A DNA stretch of 64,000 nucleotides, taken from a bacterium. Lineage in GTDB: Bacteria > CAIWAD01. The stretch is taken from positions 28,828 through 92,827 of the forward strand of contig JAUIFJ010000017.1 of the NCBI GenBank assembly GCA_030429345.1. Reading direction: 5' to 3'. The stretch's first letter is position 1. Each line of letters opens with the position of its first letter. Both the position numbers and the translations under genes were made by a program. Below are positions 1 to 9,000 of the stretch, one piece after another. The notes under the pieces were generated by a model. That model was not told the DNA's origin. It ran no database searches and saw only the letters and a list, made by a program, of their open reading frames with translations.

Positions 1-1553
1 TCCACTTCCTGCAGGTACCACAGCGGGAAGGTGTCGTTGTCCCCGTTGGTGAAGAGGATCGCGTTCTCCTCCAGCATCTCGAGGGCATTGTGGGCATAGT
101 CCCAGGCCACGTAGTTGCCGCTGCGGTCGTGTTCGTGATACCCGCTGAGCGTCATCCAGCCCGGCACCAGCAGCAGGAGCGCCGCCAGCAGGCCCAGGCC
201 CGCCGGTCGGCCCAGGCTGTCGCGCACGCGGCGCAGCAGCCAGGTCGCCCCGTAGCCGACCCAGAGCGCGGCGGCGAAGAAGCTGCCCACGTAGCTGTAG
301 TCGCGCTCGCGGGGCTGCGGGTCGGGCTGGTTGAGATACAACACGATGGCATAGCCCGTCAGGAAGAAGAGCGCGAAGATGCAGAGGCCCCGCCGCCAGT
401 CCTCGCGGAACTGGCTCCAGGCGCCGAGCGCGGCCAGCAGGAAGGGCAGCCCCAGCGACTTGGTAAAGGCGACGCCTGTGTCCGCTGCGCGACCGAGCAG
501 GTTCCAGCCCAGGTAGCGGTTGTACATGTGCTGCACCTGGTATTCCCAGAAAGGCGCCTTGCGGTTGAAGTACTGTTCGACAAAGCCCGCGCTCAAGCCG
601 TACTGTTCCCGGCTCAGGTAGCGGATCAGCGCGCCCAGGGTTTCGGGATCGTTCTCGTCCAGGGGCGGATTGAGCCCGCTGCGGATCAGGATCAGCAGGT
701 AGGACAGGTAGCCCAGCAGCACCAGGAAGGTCGCCGCGCTGCCCAGGCTGAGCCAGCGCAGGCCGGAACGCAGGCCGTATACATAGGCCCCGGCCAGCCC
801 CAGGAAGAGCGCCGGCACGACCCAGCCACCCATGGCATTGACGAGCCGGGGAAAGTAGAGCACCACGCCCGGGTAGACGGGCAGCACGCTGAGCATGCAG
901 AGCCCCAGGAAGAGCAGCCGCCGCGGCAGGGGGTCGTCGGGGCGCAGGTGGAAATAGATCACCATGAAGACCATCGGCAGGGCGAGCACGTTGAGCAGGT
1001 GCACGCCGATGGCCAGGCCGATCAGGTAGAAGATCAACAGCAGGATGCGCGTGCCGTCGCCCTGGCCCTCCTCGACCCGCTTGTGCCACACGAAGGCCAG
1101 CCAGACCACCAGCGCCGTGAAGAGCATGCTGATGGCGTATACTTCGGCCTCGACGGCGTTGAACCAGAAGCTGTCCATGGCCATGCAGCACAGCGCGCCG
1201 ATGGCCGCCCCGCCGATCTCGGCCACTCCCATCTCGCTGCGCTTCATGCGGTAGGCCAGCAGGTGGATCACGATCAGGTAGGCCAGCATCACGCAGAGCG
1301 CGCTGGAGAGCACGCTGATGAAGTTGACCCGCGCCCCGATGTCGGCGAAAAAGGGCACCATGGTGAAGGCGCGGCCGAGCAGCAGGTAGAAGGGCGCGCC
1401 CGGCGGATGGGGCACGGACAAGGTCTTCGAGCTGGCGATAAACTCGCCACAGTCCCAGAAACTGGTGGTCGGCGCCATGGTCAGCGTGTAGAGGGTCAGG
1501 GCCATCAGGAAGATCAGGCCCGCGGCCAGGCGGTGTCGCCGTTCAAAGTCCAT
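1..1553 (-). CDS. DUF2723 (TMEM260-like) polytopic membrane protein, 3' end outside window
   Basis: The frame opens at an ATG at 1553-1551 and runs off the left edge; about 517 codons are visible with no stop. The protein is strongly hydrophobic. A first membrane segment near residues 10-28 is followed by the motif FWDCGEFIASS and then PHPPGAPFYLLLGR, the signature of the DUF2723 family, which is common in Bacteroidetes and relatives and is related to the eukaryotic O-mannosyltransferase TMEM260. About ten further membrane segments alternate with short loops, and a soluble stretch containing TNGDNDTFPLWYLQE begins near the window edge, as expected for the family's C-terminal part. A glycosyltransferase role is inferred from the family only. 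The start follows a GGTGGA-like ribosome site. The gene diverges from the small gene at 1677. Confidence 0.85.
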   Translation of the reverse strand, partial: MDFERRHRLAAGLIFLMALTLYTLTMAPTTSFWDCGEFIASSKTLSVPHPPGAPFYLLLGRAFTMVPFFADIGARVNFISVLSSALCVMLAYLIVIHLLAYRMKRSEMGVAEIGGAAIGALCCMAMDSFWFNAVEAEVYAISMLFTALVVWLAFVWHKRVEEGQGDGTRILLLIFYLIGLAIGVHLLNVLALPMVFMVIYFHLRPDDPLPRRLLFLGLCMLSVLPVYPGVVLYFPRLVNAMGGWVVPALFLGLAGAYVYGLRSGLRWLSLGSAATFLVLLGYLSYLLILIRSGLNPPLDENDPETLGALIRYLSREQYGLSAGFVEQYFNRKAPFWEYQVQHMYNRYLGWNLLGRAADTGVAFTKSLGLPFLLAALGAWSQFREDWRRGLCIFALFFLTGYAIVLYLNQPDPQPRERDYSYVGSFFAAALWVGYGATWLLRRVRDSLGRPAGLGLLAALLLLVPGWMTLSGYHEHDRSGNYVAWDYAHNALEMLEENAILFTNGDNDTFPLWYLQEV

Positions 1554-1676
1554 CGAAGTGTCCACCGTTTCCGTGTTTCGAATGCATGGCAGGATCCCGC
1601 CGGAAAAATGCACCTTGCTTCCGGCGCGGAACCCGGATCGCTGTTCCGGGTTCCTCAAGGTATGAAGGAAGACGCG

Positions 1677-1928
1677 ATGCCCCGCACATACGCCCGCATG
1701 GTTCCGATTGCGGACCTGGAAAACCCTCTCGAGGCGGATCTGCTAAGCGCCCTGCTGGAGGAACTCTGCGTGGCCCACCGCATTCGCAGTTTCGCCGACA
1801 GCGCCTACGGCCACATCCCGATCTTCGAAGGCCGCGGCGCCTGGGGCCGGGTCTACGCCGAAGAGTCCCGCAGGGACATCATCCACCGAACCCTGGAAAG
1901 CATCCGAAGAAAACACGAGGAAAGGTAA
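1677..1928 (+). CDS. small DUF2007-like protein (83 aa)
   Basis: The start ATG at 1677 has an AAGGAAG ribosome site 6-7 bases upstream; an in-frame ATG at 1662 lacks one. The 83-residue product has the layout of the DUF2007 'putative signal transducing protein' family: a short strand and helix (ADLENPLEADLLSALLEE), a central segment (SFADSAYGHIPIFEGRG), then a strand and helix (WGRVYAEESRRDIIHRTLES). The function of that family is not established. No signal peptide or membrane segment is visible. The gene stands alone between two minus-strand units. The family match is by pattern only and could be wrong at this length. Confidence 0.6.
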   Translation: MPRTYARMVPIADLENPLEADLLSALLEELCVAHRIRSFADSAYGHIPIFEGRGAWGRVYAEESRRDIIHRTLESIRRKHEER

Positions 1929-2023
1929 AGGAACGATTCCACCCGCAACCATCCCTATCACGCAACCGCCTCACTGCACCAAAAACCCATCGCACTTCCA
2001 CACACTCACTTCATCCTTCATCC

Positions 2024-2842
2024 CTACTCCCCATCCGTGTTTCTCTCCAGCCCCTTCTTCTTCACTTCCTCACCGGGCTTGACGCTGCCTTCGGCCAGGC
2101 GCTGGCGGGCGATTTCCGCTTCCGGGCTCTGCGGCCAGTTGCGCATCACGGCCAGGAAGAGCTCCTGCGCCTGCTGCTCTTCGCCGCGGGCGGCCAGCAG
2201 CATGGCCTTGCGGCTCATCGCCGCCGGTTCCTTGGCGCTGCCGGGGTAGCGCGTCAGGAAGTCCTCCAGCACGCGCAGGGCCGAGTCGGGCTGCTGCTCG
2301 CTGAGGAAGGTTTCGGCCAGCCAGTAGCGCACATCTTCTTCGTGCTCGGCGCCCGGAAAGCGCGCCAGGTATTCGCGGAAGGAAAGCCGCGCCAGTTCGG
2401 GAAAGCCGCGGTAGAGGTCCAGGGTGCCCTGGTTGTAGAGCCAGTCGGGATCGGCTCCGGCCAGGCTGTCGCGTTCCTGCCGCAGGCCGCTCTGGGCCAG
2501 CAGGACATTCAGCTCCTCGATCTTCGTCGCCAGCCTGCGGTTGAAGTCCTGGCCCTCGACCAGGGTGCGCTGCATGGTGACGATCAGCTCGCGCAGCTCC
2601 TCGCCGGTCGAGATCTGGTCGGCCTTCATGGTGCGCTGAATCGTCTCGCCCTCGCGGATCCGCTCCTTCAGGTATTCGACCCGGTCCAGCAGCAGGCTGT
2701 CCTGGGCGGCCTGTCGCTGCTCGATGCGTTCCAGGCCGGCGCGCATCTCCCGGCTGTCCTGCAGCAGGCCCTCGATCTCGTGGCGCGAGGCGCAGGCCGA
2801 CAGCAGAAGCAGCAGCAGCACTCCGATGCGGGTTCGTATCAC
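2024..2842 (-). CDS. cpoB: Tol-Pal accessory lipoprotein CpoB/YbgF-like
   Basis: This is the last gene of the Tol-Pal unit. It encodes 272 residues: a lipoprotein signal (LLLLLLSACAS, lipobox Cys at about 17), a helical coiled-coil region (about 25-120), then tetratricopeptide-like repeats (about 130-245; for example ADPDWLYNQGTLDLYRG and PGAEHEEDVRYWLAETF). This is the CpoB architecture; in E. coli CpoB couples Tol to peptidoglycan synthesis. The difference from E. coli is the lipid anchor. The start is a GTG whose GTGA overlaps the stop of the cation efflux gene, so translation is probably coupled. The last residues are Lys/Glu-rich. Confidence 0.85.
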   Translation of the reverse strand: MIRTRIGVLLLLLLSACASRHEIEGLLQDSREMRAGLERIEQRQAAQDSLLLDRVEYLKERIREGETIQRTMKADQISTGEELRELIVTMQRTLVEGQDFNRRLATKIEELNVLLAQSGLRQERDSLAGADPDWLYNQGTLDLYRGFPELARLSFREYLARFPGAEHEEDVRYWLAETFLSEQQPDSALRVLEDFLTRYPGSAKEPAAMSRKAMLLAARGEEQQAQELFLAVMRNWPQSPEAEIARQRLAEGSVKPGEEVKKKGLERNTDGE

Positions 2843-3759
2843 GGCATTCTTCCTTCCCCATTGCGCGCCCGGCGCAGGCGCTCCTCGTCCAGCGGCTCCA
2901 CGTGCACCAGGGCATCCAGCACCGGCAGCTCGCTCTGCAGCAGCCGGTCCTTGACCCGGTGGGCCAGGTCGTGTCCCCGCGCGACGGAAATGGTCCCGTC
3001 GACGACAATATGAATGTCCACCAGCAGGTGCATGCCGCTCTTGCGCACGCGCACCTTGTCCAGGGCCTCGACTCCTTCCACCTGGCCGGCGATCTCCCGC
3101 AGCTGCTGCAGGTTGTGCTGCGGAATGCGCTCGTCCATGATTTCCGACAAGGCGGCGCGCAGCATGCGCTGGGCGTTGAAGACGATCACGGCGCAGGCGA
3201 AAAAGGCCGCCCAGGCATCCGCCGTCGCCCAGCCCGGCCCTCCCAGCCGCGCCAGCAGGATGCCGCCGAAGGCCACGCCGCTGGTCAGGGCGTCGCTGCG
3301 GTGGTGCCAGGCCTCCGAGACCAGCGCCGTCGATTCCAGCTCCCGGGCGATCTGCATGGCGCGGCGGTAGAGCGCCTCCTTGAGCAGGATGATCACCGCC
3401 AGCACGACCAGGGTGAAGGCCGCCGGCGGCTCACCGGGGTCCAGCAGTTCGCGCAGACTGTTCCAGGCCACGCCCGCGGCGGCCAGCAAGAGGCCCAGGC
3501 CGCCGACCAGCCCGGCCAGGGAATCGGCCTTGCCATGTCCCCAGGGGTGGTTCTCGTCCGGCGGCCGCGCCCCGATCCACAGCCCGGTGGCCGTCACCAG
3601 GGAACCGAAGACATCCGCCGTCGACTCGACCCCGTCCGCCAGCAGGGCCGCGCTGTGTCCGACCAGGCCGGCCGTGATCTTCCCCGCCGCCAGCAGGATG
3701 TTGCCCACCAGCCCCAGCAGGGTGATGCGCAGGCCCTGCTCGATGCGCTCGTGGCTCAC
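2839..3759 (-). CDS. cation diffusion facilitator family transporter
   Basis: The 306-residue protein exchanges divalent metal ions (Zn/Fe/Mn/Co type) for protons across the inner membrane. It has an N-terminal six-helix domain with the family metal-site segments LLADGVESTADVFGS in TM2 and EAWHHRSDALTSG in TM5 (HxxxD type), then a cytoplasmic domain from about residue 205 (LREIAGQVEGVEALDKVRVR) ending in a histidine-bearing strand (MHLLVDIHIVVDG). The start is GTG at 3759; its GTGA overlaps the tolB stop. The gene sits between tolB and cpoB, where other bacteria usually have pal or nothing, so it has been inserted into the operon without breaking it. Substrate specificity cannot be read here. 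Confidence 0.9.
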   Translation of the reverse strand: MSHERIEQGLRITLLGLVGNILLAAGKITAGLVGHSAALLADGVESTADVFGSLVTATGLWIGARPPDENHPWGHGKADSLAGLVGGLGLLLAAAGVAWNSLRELLDPGEPPAAFTLVVLAVIILLKEALYRRAMQIARELESTALVSEAWHHRSDALTSGVAFGGILLARLGGPGWATADAWAAFFACAVIVFNAQRMLRAALSEIMDERIPQHNLQQLREIAGQVEGVEALDKVRVRKSGMHLLVDIHIVVDGTISVARGHDLAHRVKDRLLQSELPVLDALVHVEPLDEERLRRARNGEGRMP

Positions 3760-5036
3760 GGCAGCTCCGCCACCCACTGCGGCGAGTGGCCTTCCCCGGC
3801 CAGCAGCTGGCGTTCGCCGCCGCCGTCGATGAAGATGATCCACAGCCGGCCCTCGCGGCTGTATACGAGCTGGCTGCCGTCCGGCGACCAGCAGGGATCG
3901 AAATGGTTGCCCGGCGCGCTGGTCAGGCGGCGCGCGTCGCTGCCGTCGGGCCGCATGATGCAGAGCTGGTAGCCCTTGCGCTCCCGTGTGACAAAAGCGA
4001 TCCATTCCCCGTCGGGCGACCAGCTGGGGCAGTCGTTGGAATAGCCGAACCAGCTGATGCGCCTGTGCTCCAGTCCGTCGACCGTGCAGCGGTAGATCTG
4101 CAGGCCGCCGGCGCGGTCGCTGCAGTAGACCAGGTGCCGCGAATCCGGCGACCAGGAAGGCGAGGTGTCGATGCCGCGGTCGAAGGTCAACCGGCGCTCG
4201 CGGCGCTCGAAGGCCTTGTCTCCCGCGGGCACCAGGTAGAGGTCTGTGTTGCCCTGGCGGGTGCTGGCGCAGGCGATCCACTGCCCGTCCGGCGACCAGG
4301 CCGCCGCGGCGTCCGATTCCGGATGCTCGACCAGGGGCACGGCGCGCCCGCCGGAATGCAGGGGCAGCAGGAAGAGGTCGGCCCCGCTCTGCTCGCGGAC
4401 GGCGCCGTATACGAGCTCCCCGCCGTCGGGCGACAGGCTGGGCGAGACCTTGGTGCTCGGAGTGCTTGTAAGACGACGCAGGGGATCGCCGAAGAGGGAG
4501 GTGGCGAAAAGGTTCCGTCCCTCGCTTTCGCTGCGCACGAAGACAATGCGGCTGAAGACCAGCGAGGGCCTGCCGGTGAGCAGCTGCAGCACCTCGTGAC
4601 ACAGGCTGTCGGCCGTCGCCTCCGGCCGGGCGCCCAGGGTCTTCTCGAAGCGGGCGTAGTGCAGGCTGTCCCCCAGGTCGCGCAGGCCGATCCAGGCCCG
4701 GCGGCCCGTGCTGTCGGCGCGCAGGCCGCCCTCGAGCACCGTGATCGCTCCCCACTGGCCCTCGGGAGCCGGCGAGGCCGGGGTGGCCGTGGTGTCGACG
4801 GCCACCGAATCGAGGATCGTCAGGGCGGCGCTGTAGACCAGGCCGCGCCGCAGGCGCTCGCGCAGCCGGTTCTCCTCGCCCTGCGCCGCAGGCCAGGCGA
4901 AATGGAGTGCCGGACGGAAGTAGGGGCTGGCGCTGATCTCGATCACCACTTCCGGGATTTCCGGACGGCCGCGCTGGGCGAAGGCCGCGTGGCAGAGCAT
5001 CAGCAGACAGAGCATGGAAGAGAACAGTCGCGCCAT
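3756..5036 (-). CDS. tolB: TolB beta-propeller periplasmic protein
   Basis: TolB is the periplasmic partner of Pal and TolA. The 426 residues start with a signal peptide (MARLFSSMLCLLMLCHAAFA), followed by the TolB N-terminal alpha/beta domain to about residue 170. A six-bladed propeller follows, whose blades carry the WSPDG signature: SPSLSPDGGELVYG, AAWSPDGQWIACAS, PSWSPDSRHLVYCSD, PSWSPDGEWIAFVT and PCWSPDGSQLVYSREG. It lies 10 bases after the TolA/TonB-like gene, and its TGA overlaps the GTG of the cation efflux gene. The length is typical. Confidence 0.95.
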   Translation of the reverse strand: MARLFSSMLCLLMLCHAAFAQRGRPEIPEVVIEISASPYFRPALHFAWPAAQGEENRLRERLRRGLVYSAALTILDSVAVDTTATPASPAPEGQWGAITVLEGGLRADSTGRRAWIGLRDLGDSLHYARFEKTLGARPEATADSLCHEVLQLLTGRPSLVFSRIVFVRSESEGRNLFATSLFGDPLRRLTSTPSTKVSPSLSPDGGELVYGAVREQSGADLFLLPLHSGGRAVPLVEHPESDAAAAWSPDGQWIACASTRQGNTDLYLVPAGDKAFERRERRLTFDRGIDTSPSWSPDSRHLVYCSDRAGGLQIYRCTVDGLEHRRISWFGYSNDCPSWSPDGEWIAFVTRERKGYQLCIMRPDGSDARRLTSAPGNHFDPCWSPDGSQLVYSREGRLWIIFIDGGGERQLLAGEGHSPQWVAELP

Positions 5037-5046
5037 GGGCTCGCTT

Positions 5047-5826
5047 TCAATCGGAGAACTTGAAGGAGACGGCCAGCTGCTGCAGGCCCGATGCCGGAGG
5101 CAGGGGCGGCAGGCGGCTGGCCTTCAGGGCCACCAGGGCCGCGTGATCCAGGATCGGATCCCCGCTGGCCTGTGTCAGTTCGGGCTCGCTCATGCGGCCG
5201 TCGCTTTCGACCTGGAAGCGGTAGACGCAGAAGCGTCCGCTGCCGCGGGCCGGATAACGATAGTTGCGCAGCACACTGCCCTTGACCCGGCTGAGCCAGT
5301 TGCCGATGCCGGTAGCCGAGCCCGCGTCGCTGACCACATCGTGCCCCGGACCGAAAGGGCCCGGACGGGGGCTCTCGTCCACGGGAAGCGTCGCCTCCCC
5401 CTCCGATTCCTGCACCTCCGACGACGGGGCGGGAGCTGCAGGGGCCGGCTCTTCGACGAGCTCCTCGACAGGACGCGGCTCCCGGGCCTGCGGAGTCCGC
5501 GCCAGGGGCGGGACGCTGTCCGCCTGCCGTTTCCGCAAGGGCAGGGCATCCCGCAGCGGGCTGGGCAGGTCCGGGGATTCCTCCGCTTCCACCGGTCGTG
5601 TCTCACGCATTTCCGGCGGCGGCGCCAGCTCCCTCTTGAGCGGCGGGCGAATGAAGCCCGGCAGGTTGTCGCCCCCGCCCACCAGCCGGACCATGCGCAG
5701 CTGCAGTTCCGGCAGCACGGGGACCGAGGGCGACAGCGGCGCGTTCCACAGGAAGGCCAGCAGCAGCAGGTGCAGCAGCAGGCTGCCCGCCAGGGCCAGG
5801 CTCCGCGCGCCGGCCTGGCTTTTCAC
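5047..5826 (-). CDS. TolA/TonB-like energy-transducing protein with TonB C-terminal domain
   Basis: The 259 residues comprise one N-terminal membrane anchor (LALAGSLLLHLLLLAFLW), a proline/glutamate-rich periplasmic spacer (about 60-165) and a C-terminal TonB-box-type domain (NYRYPARGSGRFCVYRFQVE to SFKFSD). By position between tolR and tolB it should act as TolA, linking the TolQ-TolR motor to TolB/Pal. By C-terminal fold it looks more like TonB, as in many non-proteobacteria. The GTG start overlaps the tolR stop as GTGA. I cannot tell from sequence whether it also serves TonB-dependent receptors. Confidence 0.85.
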   Translation of the reverse strand: MKSQAGARSLALAGSLLLHLLLLAFLWNAPLSPSVPVLPELQLRMVRLVGGGDNLPGFIRPPLKRELAPPPEMRETRPVEAEESPDLPSPLRDALPLRKRQADSVPPLARTPQAREPRPVEELVEEPAPAAPAPSSEVQESEGEATLPVDESPRPGPFGPGHDVVSDAGSATGIGNWLSRVKGSVLRNYRYPARGSGRFCVYRFQVESDGRMSEPELTQASGDPILDHAALVALKASRLPPLPPASGLQQLAVSFKFSD

Positions 5827-6254
5827 CGCTCCTCCCGGCGCTCCCGGGCAGGATCCGCCTGCCGTGTCACCATGCCCACGTCGACGATTCCCGCTGCGCG
5901 CACCTCGTCGAGCACGCGGATCACGCGGCCATAGGGGCTCTGCTCGTCGGCTTCGATGTATACGGGCGCCTTCTCCCCGGCCAGCCCCTGGCGCCAGTCC
6001 TGCAGGTAGCGCGGCAGATGCTCGATCTCCAGGTCGCGGCCTTCCACGCTCAGCCGGCCGTCGCGGGCCAGGCGGATGCTGAGGCCATCCGTGGGCGCGC
6101 TGACGGCGCTCTGCGCGGAGGGCAGGCCGACCTCGATGGCCTGGCGCAGCACCGGAGCGGTGATCATGAAGATCACCAGGAGCACGAGGAAGACGTCGAC
6201 CAGCGGTGTCACGTTGATCTCCGACAGGGGGCCGCGTCCCTCCGGGAGTTTCAT
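5823..6254 (-). CDS. tolR: TolR/ExbD family stator protein
   Basis: The 143-residue inner-membrane protein forms the proton-driven motor with TolQ. It has one N-terminal membrane helix ([16 protein letters not shown]) preceded by EINVTPLVD, whose aspartate is the family's proton-path residue, and a periplasmic ExbD/TolR domain containing [20 protein letters not shown]. The ATG overlaps the tolQ stop (ATGA) and its own stop overlaps the next GTG. The length is typical. Confidence 0.95.
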   Translation of the reverse strand: MKLPEGRGPLSEINVTPLVDVFLVLLVIFMITAPVLRQAIEVGLPSAQSAVSAPTDGLSIRLARDGRLSVEGRDLEIEHLPRYLQDWRQGLAGEKAPVYIEADEQSPYGRVIRVLDEVRAAGIVDVGMVTRQADPARERREER

Positions 6255-6892
6255 GCCTTGCCGCCTTCCGCCAGCAGCAGCGCCTGGCCGGCCATGTCCT
6301 CCAGGCGGCGGCGATTGTTCCGCGCCGCGCTCTGGAAGGCGTTGTAGGCCATGGTCGCGGGAATGGCGGTCGCCAGGCCGGCCACCGTGGCGATCAGCGC
6401 TTCCGCAATGCCCGGCCCGACCACTTCCAGCATGGCCGCGCCCTGGTGGCTGCCGATGCGCAGGAAGGCGACCATCACGCCCCAGACCGTGCCCAGCAGG
6501 CCGATGAAGGGGCTGGCCGAACTGACGGTGGCCAGGAAGGTCAGGCCACGCTCCGCCGCTTCGGCCTCGGCCTGGGCGTGTGACAGGAATTGCCTTTCCC
6601 AGGCGGCGGGCGCGTGGGTGCCCCCTCCCGGGGCCTCCAGCCGGCGATGCGCCTCTTCGAGCATGCGCGCCGCCGGGGCCGCCGGATGGTGCGGGGCCAG
6701 CTCGAGCAGGTCGTGCAGGGTGGCGCAGTCCAGGGCCAGCGAGGCGAAGGAGCGCCCGGCCCCCGCCATGCGGCGGAAGGCGATCGCGCGCTCGAGGATC
6801 AGGCCCCAGGAAACCACCGACAGCAGGACCAGCAGGGCCAGGATCCCCTGTGAAAAGGGGGATGCATCACGAACGAAGTGCCAGAACTCCAT
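6251..6892 (-). CDS. tolQ: TolQ/ExbB family proton channel
   Basis: The 213-residue MotA/TolQ/ExbB protein has three membrane segments: [17 protein letters not shown] near residue 17, then [19 protein letters not shown] and [20 protein letters not shown], the conserved pair that lines the channel. The GLLGTVWG and GLATAIPA motifs are diagnostic. It starts 3 bases after the pal stop and overlaps tolR by ATGA. With TolR it harvests proton-motive force for outer-membrane constriction during division. Confidence 0.95.
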   Translation of the reverse strand: MEFWHFVRDASPFSQGILALLVLLSVVSWGLILERAIAFRRMAGAGRSFASLALDCATLHDLLELAPHHPAAPAARMLEEAHRRLEAPGGGTHAPAAWERQFLSHAQAEAEAAERGLTFLATVSSASPFIGLLGTVWGVMVAFLRIGSHQGAAMLEVVGPGIAEALIATVAGLATAIPATMAYNAFQSAARNNRRRLEDMAGQALLLAEGGKA

Positions 6893-6895
6893 GCC

Positions 6896-7501
6896 CTAGT
6901 CCAGGTCTTCGGGGCGGAACTCGCAGCGGCGGTTCTTGGCCCAGATGCGCTCGCCCTGCCCCAGGGCCACCGGCCGGGTCTTGCCGTAGCTGATCGTGCG
7001 CAGCCGCTCCTCGCCGACGCCCAGCCGCACCAGGTAGTCGCGCACCGTGTCCGCCCGCCGATCGCCGAGGGCGAAGTTGTAGCTGTCGCTGCCGTTCTGG
7101 TCGCAGTGTCCCTCGATGACCAGCTTCACTGCCGGGTGCTCGCGCAGCAGCAGGGCGTGCTCTTCCAGGGTGTTGCGCGCGTCCGGCCGCAGGTGATGCT
7201 GGTCGAAGTCGAAGTAGACCTCGTCCAGGGTCTGCAGGGTCTGCAACAGGGCCTGGCGGGCTTCCTCTTCGGCCAAGCGGGCCTGCTCCGCGGCGCGCTC
7301 TTCCTGGCGGCGCAGCTGCTCCTCGACCCGGGCCAGGCTGTCGGCCAGCGCGATGCTGTCCGCGGCCGCCTGTTCGGGACTGATCGTGTTCCGCGTCTCG
7401 TCGTCCAGCAGGCTCTGCTCGGCGGCCTTCTTGCCGCAGGCGCCCAGGGCCAGCCCGAGCAGGATCGTATACAAAACGGCTCTCAGGGTTCCGTGATTCA
7501 T
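6896..7501 (-). CDS. pal: Pal-like peptidoglycan-associated lipoprotein
   Basis: The 201 residues start with a lipoprotein signal (TILLGLALGACGKK, lipobox Cys about residue 22). A long charged, Glu/Gln/Ala-rich helical linker (about 40-100) follows, then an OmpA-type peptidoglycan-binding domain (YFDFDQHHLRPDARNTLE, LVIEGHCDQNGSDSYNFALG, RRADTVRDYL, TISYGKTRP). Pal anchors the outer membrane to the wall and binds TolB. Here it is first in the unit, before tolQ, rather than after tolB. The long coiled-coil-like linker is unusual for Pal. The ATG at 7501 lies 47 bases from the upstream oxidase gene, so a separate promoter is possible but I see no clear one. Confidence 0.9.
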   Translation of the reverse strand: MNHGTLRAVLYTILLGLALGACGKKAAEQSLLDDETRNTISPEQAAADSIALADSLARVEEQLRRQEERAAEQARLAEEEARQALLQTLQTLDEVYFDFDQHHLRPDARNTLEEHALLLREHPAVKLVIEGHCDQNGSDSYNFALGDRRADTVRDYLVRLGVGEERLRTISYGKTRPVALGQGERIWAKNRRCEFRPEDLD

Positions 7502-7548
7502 CCCTGTCTGTTCTCCTGGATTGGTGAGTGCCACGGGCAGGCCGTGGA

Positions 7549-8997
7549 TCAATTGCTTTTTTCGCCTTCCCGCATGGCGCCGAAGAGCTCGCGGGCCCTG
7601 TCCGACTGCCAGTCGAAGATCTTGCCCGGGTTGAGGATGCCCTGCGGATCCCAGGCCTGCTTGATGCGCTTCTGCAGGTCGAGCAGCGTCGGCGGGAGTT
7701 CCAGCCCGATCCAGGGCTGCTTGGCGACGCCGACGCCGTGCTCTCCGCTGATCGTGCCGCCCAGCTCCACCGCCAGGGCCAGCAGGCGGTCGACACAGGC
7801 CCGCATGCGCTGAAGCGTCGGCGAGTCGTCGACCGTGGCCAGCACGTTGACGTGGATGTTGCCGTCGCCCAGGTGCCCGTAGCCCAGCACCAGCAGATCG
7901 TGCTCCCTGCCGATGGTCCGCGCGCCCCGCATGTACTCGCCGATGCGGTCCAGCGGCACAGCAATGTCCTCGCTGATCTTGCGCGCGAAGGCGCGCCGTG
8001 TGACACGGCTCAGCGAGCGCCGCACCTCCCAGAGCTTCTCGCGCCTTGGCCCGCCCTCGGCGACGAGCACATCCAGCGCCCCGCCTTCCAGGCAGGCCTC
8101 GCCGATGGCCAGGCTGTCCTGCTCCACCGCGGCCTCGCGGCCGTCGCACTCGAGCAGCAGCAGGCCGGCGCAGGCCTCCGGCAGCTCGCCGGGCAGCTCC
8201 TGTCTCACGATGCGGATCGCCTCCCCGTCCATGAATTCGATGGCCGAGGGCGTGATGCCGGCCCTCGAGAAGGCGGGCACCATGGCGCAGGCCGCGTCCA
8301 GGTCCGGGAAGAAGGCCAGCAGGGTCCGCGTGGCTTCCGGCTTCGGCAGCAGGCGCAACAGGGCCTGTGTGACGACGGCCAGCGTGCCTTCGCTGCCCAC
8401 CACCAGGTCGCGCAGGCTGTAGCCCACGACCCCCTTGCGCGTCGCCGGTCCCAGCGTGGCCTCGCTGCCGTCGGCCAGCACCACGCGCAGCTGCATCACC
8501 CAGTCCCGTGTCACGCCGTACTTCACGCAGCGCGGCCCGCCCGCGTTGTGGGCGATGTTGCCCCCCAGCGAACTGCTTTCCCAGCTGGAAGGATCCGGCG
8601 GGTAGAACAGTCCCCGGCGGGCGGCGGCCTCCTGCAGGGCGGCGTTGATCACGCCCGGTTCGACCCGGGCCGTCTGGTTGACCGGGTCGATCTCCAGGAT
8701 GCGGTCCAGCCGCGCCAGGCTGAGCAGCACTCCGCCATGCACCGGCAGGGCTCCTCCGCTGAGGCCGGTTCCCGCTCCGCGGGCCGTGACCGGAATACGG
8801 TGCCGCGCGGCCCAGCGCAGCAGCGGCGGCACCTGCCGCGCCTCTCGCGCCTCCACCACCAGCTCCGGCAGGACCGGCAGCTTCAGTTCATCGGCGGCGA
8901 AGGCTTCCAGGCGCTGCGGCTCGCGCAGCAGGCACTCGGGGGGAAGCTCCCCCTGCAGCTCGCGCAGGCGATCGTCTGTGACACGGCCGAAGTCCAA
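7549..8997 (-). CDS. FAD-linked oxidase, GlcD/D-lactate dehydrogenase type
   Basis: The 482 residues contain an FAD-binding PCMH domain (about 40-220; TARGAGTGLSGGALP, LGGNIAHNAGG) and an FAD-oxidase C-terminal domain with the family's active-site stretches GYGHLGDGNIHVNV and SGEHGVGVAKQ. It oxidises a 2-hydroxy acid (glycolate or D-lactate) to the 2-oxo acid; the substrate cannot be decided here. No GlcE/GlcF or iron-sulfur subunit is adjacent, so an LldD/Dld-like single-subunit form or a remote partner is likely. The start is an unusual TTG (8997), two codons after the TGA of the upstream gene and in the same frame. A downstream start would cut into the conserved N-terminus. Confidence 0.88.
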   Translation of the reverse strand: MDFGRVTDDRLRELQGELPPECLLREPQRLEAFAADELKLPVLPELVVEAREARQVPPLLRWAARHRIPVTARGAGTGLSGGALPVHGGVLLSLARLDRILEIDPVNQTARVEPGVINAALQEAAARRGLFYPPDPSSWESSSLGGNIAHNAGGPRCVKYGVTRDWVMQLRVVLADGSEATLGPATRKGVVGYSLRDLVVGSEGTLAVVTQALLRLLPKPEATRTLLAFFPDLDAACAMVPAFSRAGITPSAIEFMDGEAIRIVRQELPGELPEACAGLLLLECDGREAAVEQDSLAIGEACLEGGALDVLVAEGGPRREKLWEVRRSLSRVTRRAFARKISEDIAVPLDRIGEYMRGARTIGREHDLLVLGYGHLGDGNIHVNVLATVDDSPTLQRMRACVDRLLALAVELGGTISGEHGVGVAKQPWIGLELPPTLLDLQKRIKQAWDPQGILNPGKIFDWQSDRARELFGAMREGEKSN

Positions 8998-9000
8998 GAC

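Noticed and set aside
90-1928. A 612-codon plus-strand open frame opposite the DUF2723 gene
   Set aside because: It is compositional antisense opening (Gln/His/Arg/Ala-rich, no domain). The minus strand encodes a recognisable membrane protein; only the last 83 codons look real.
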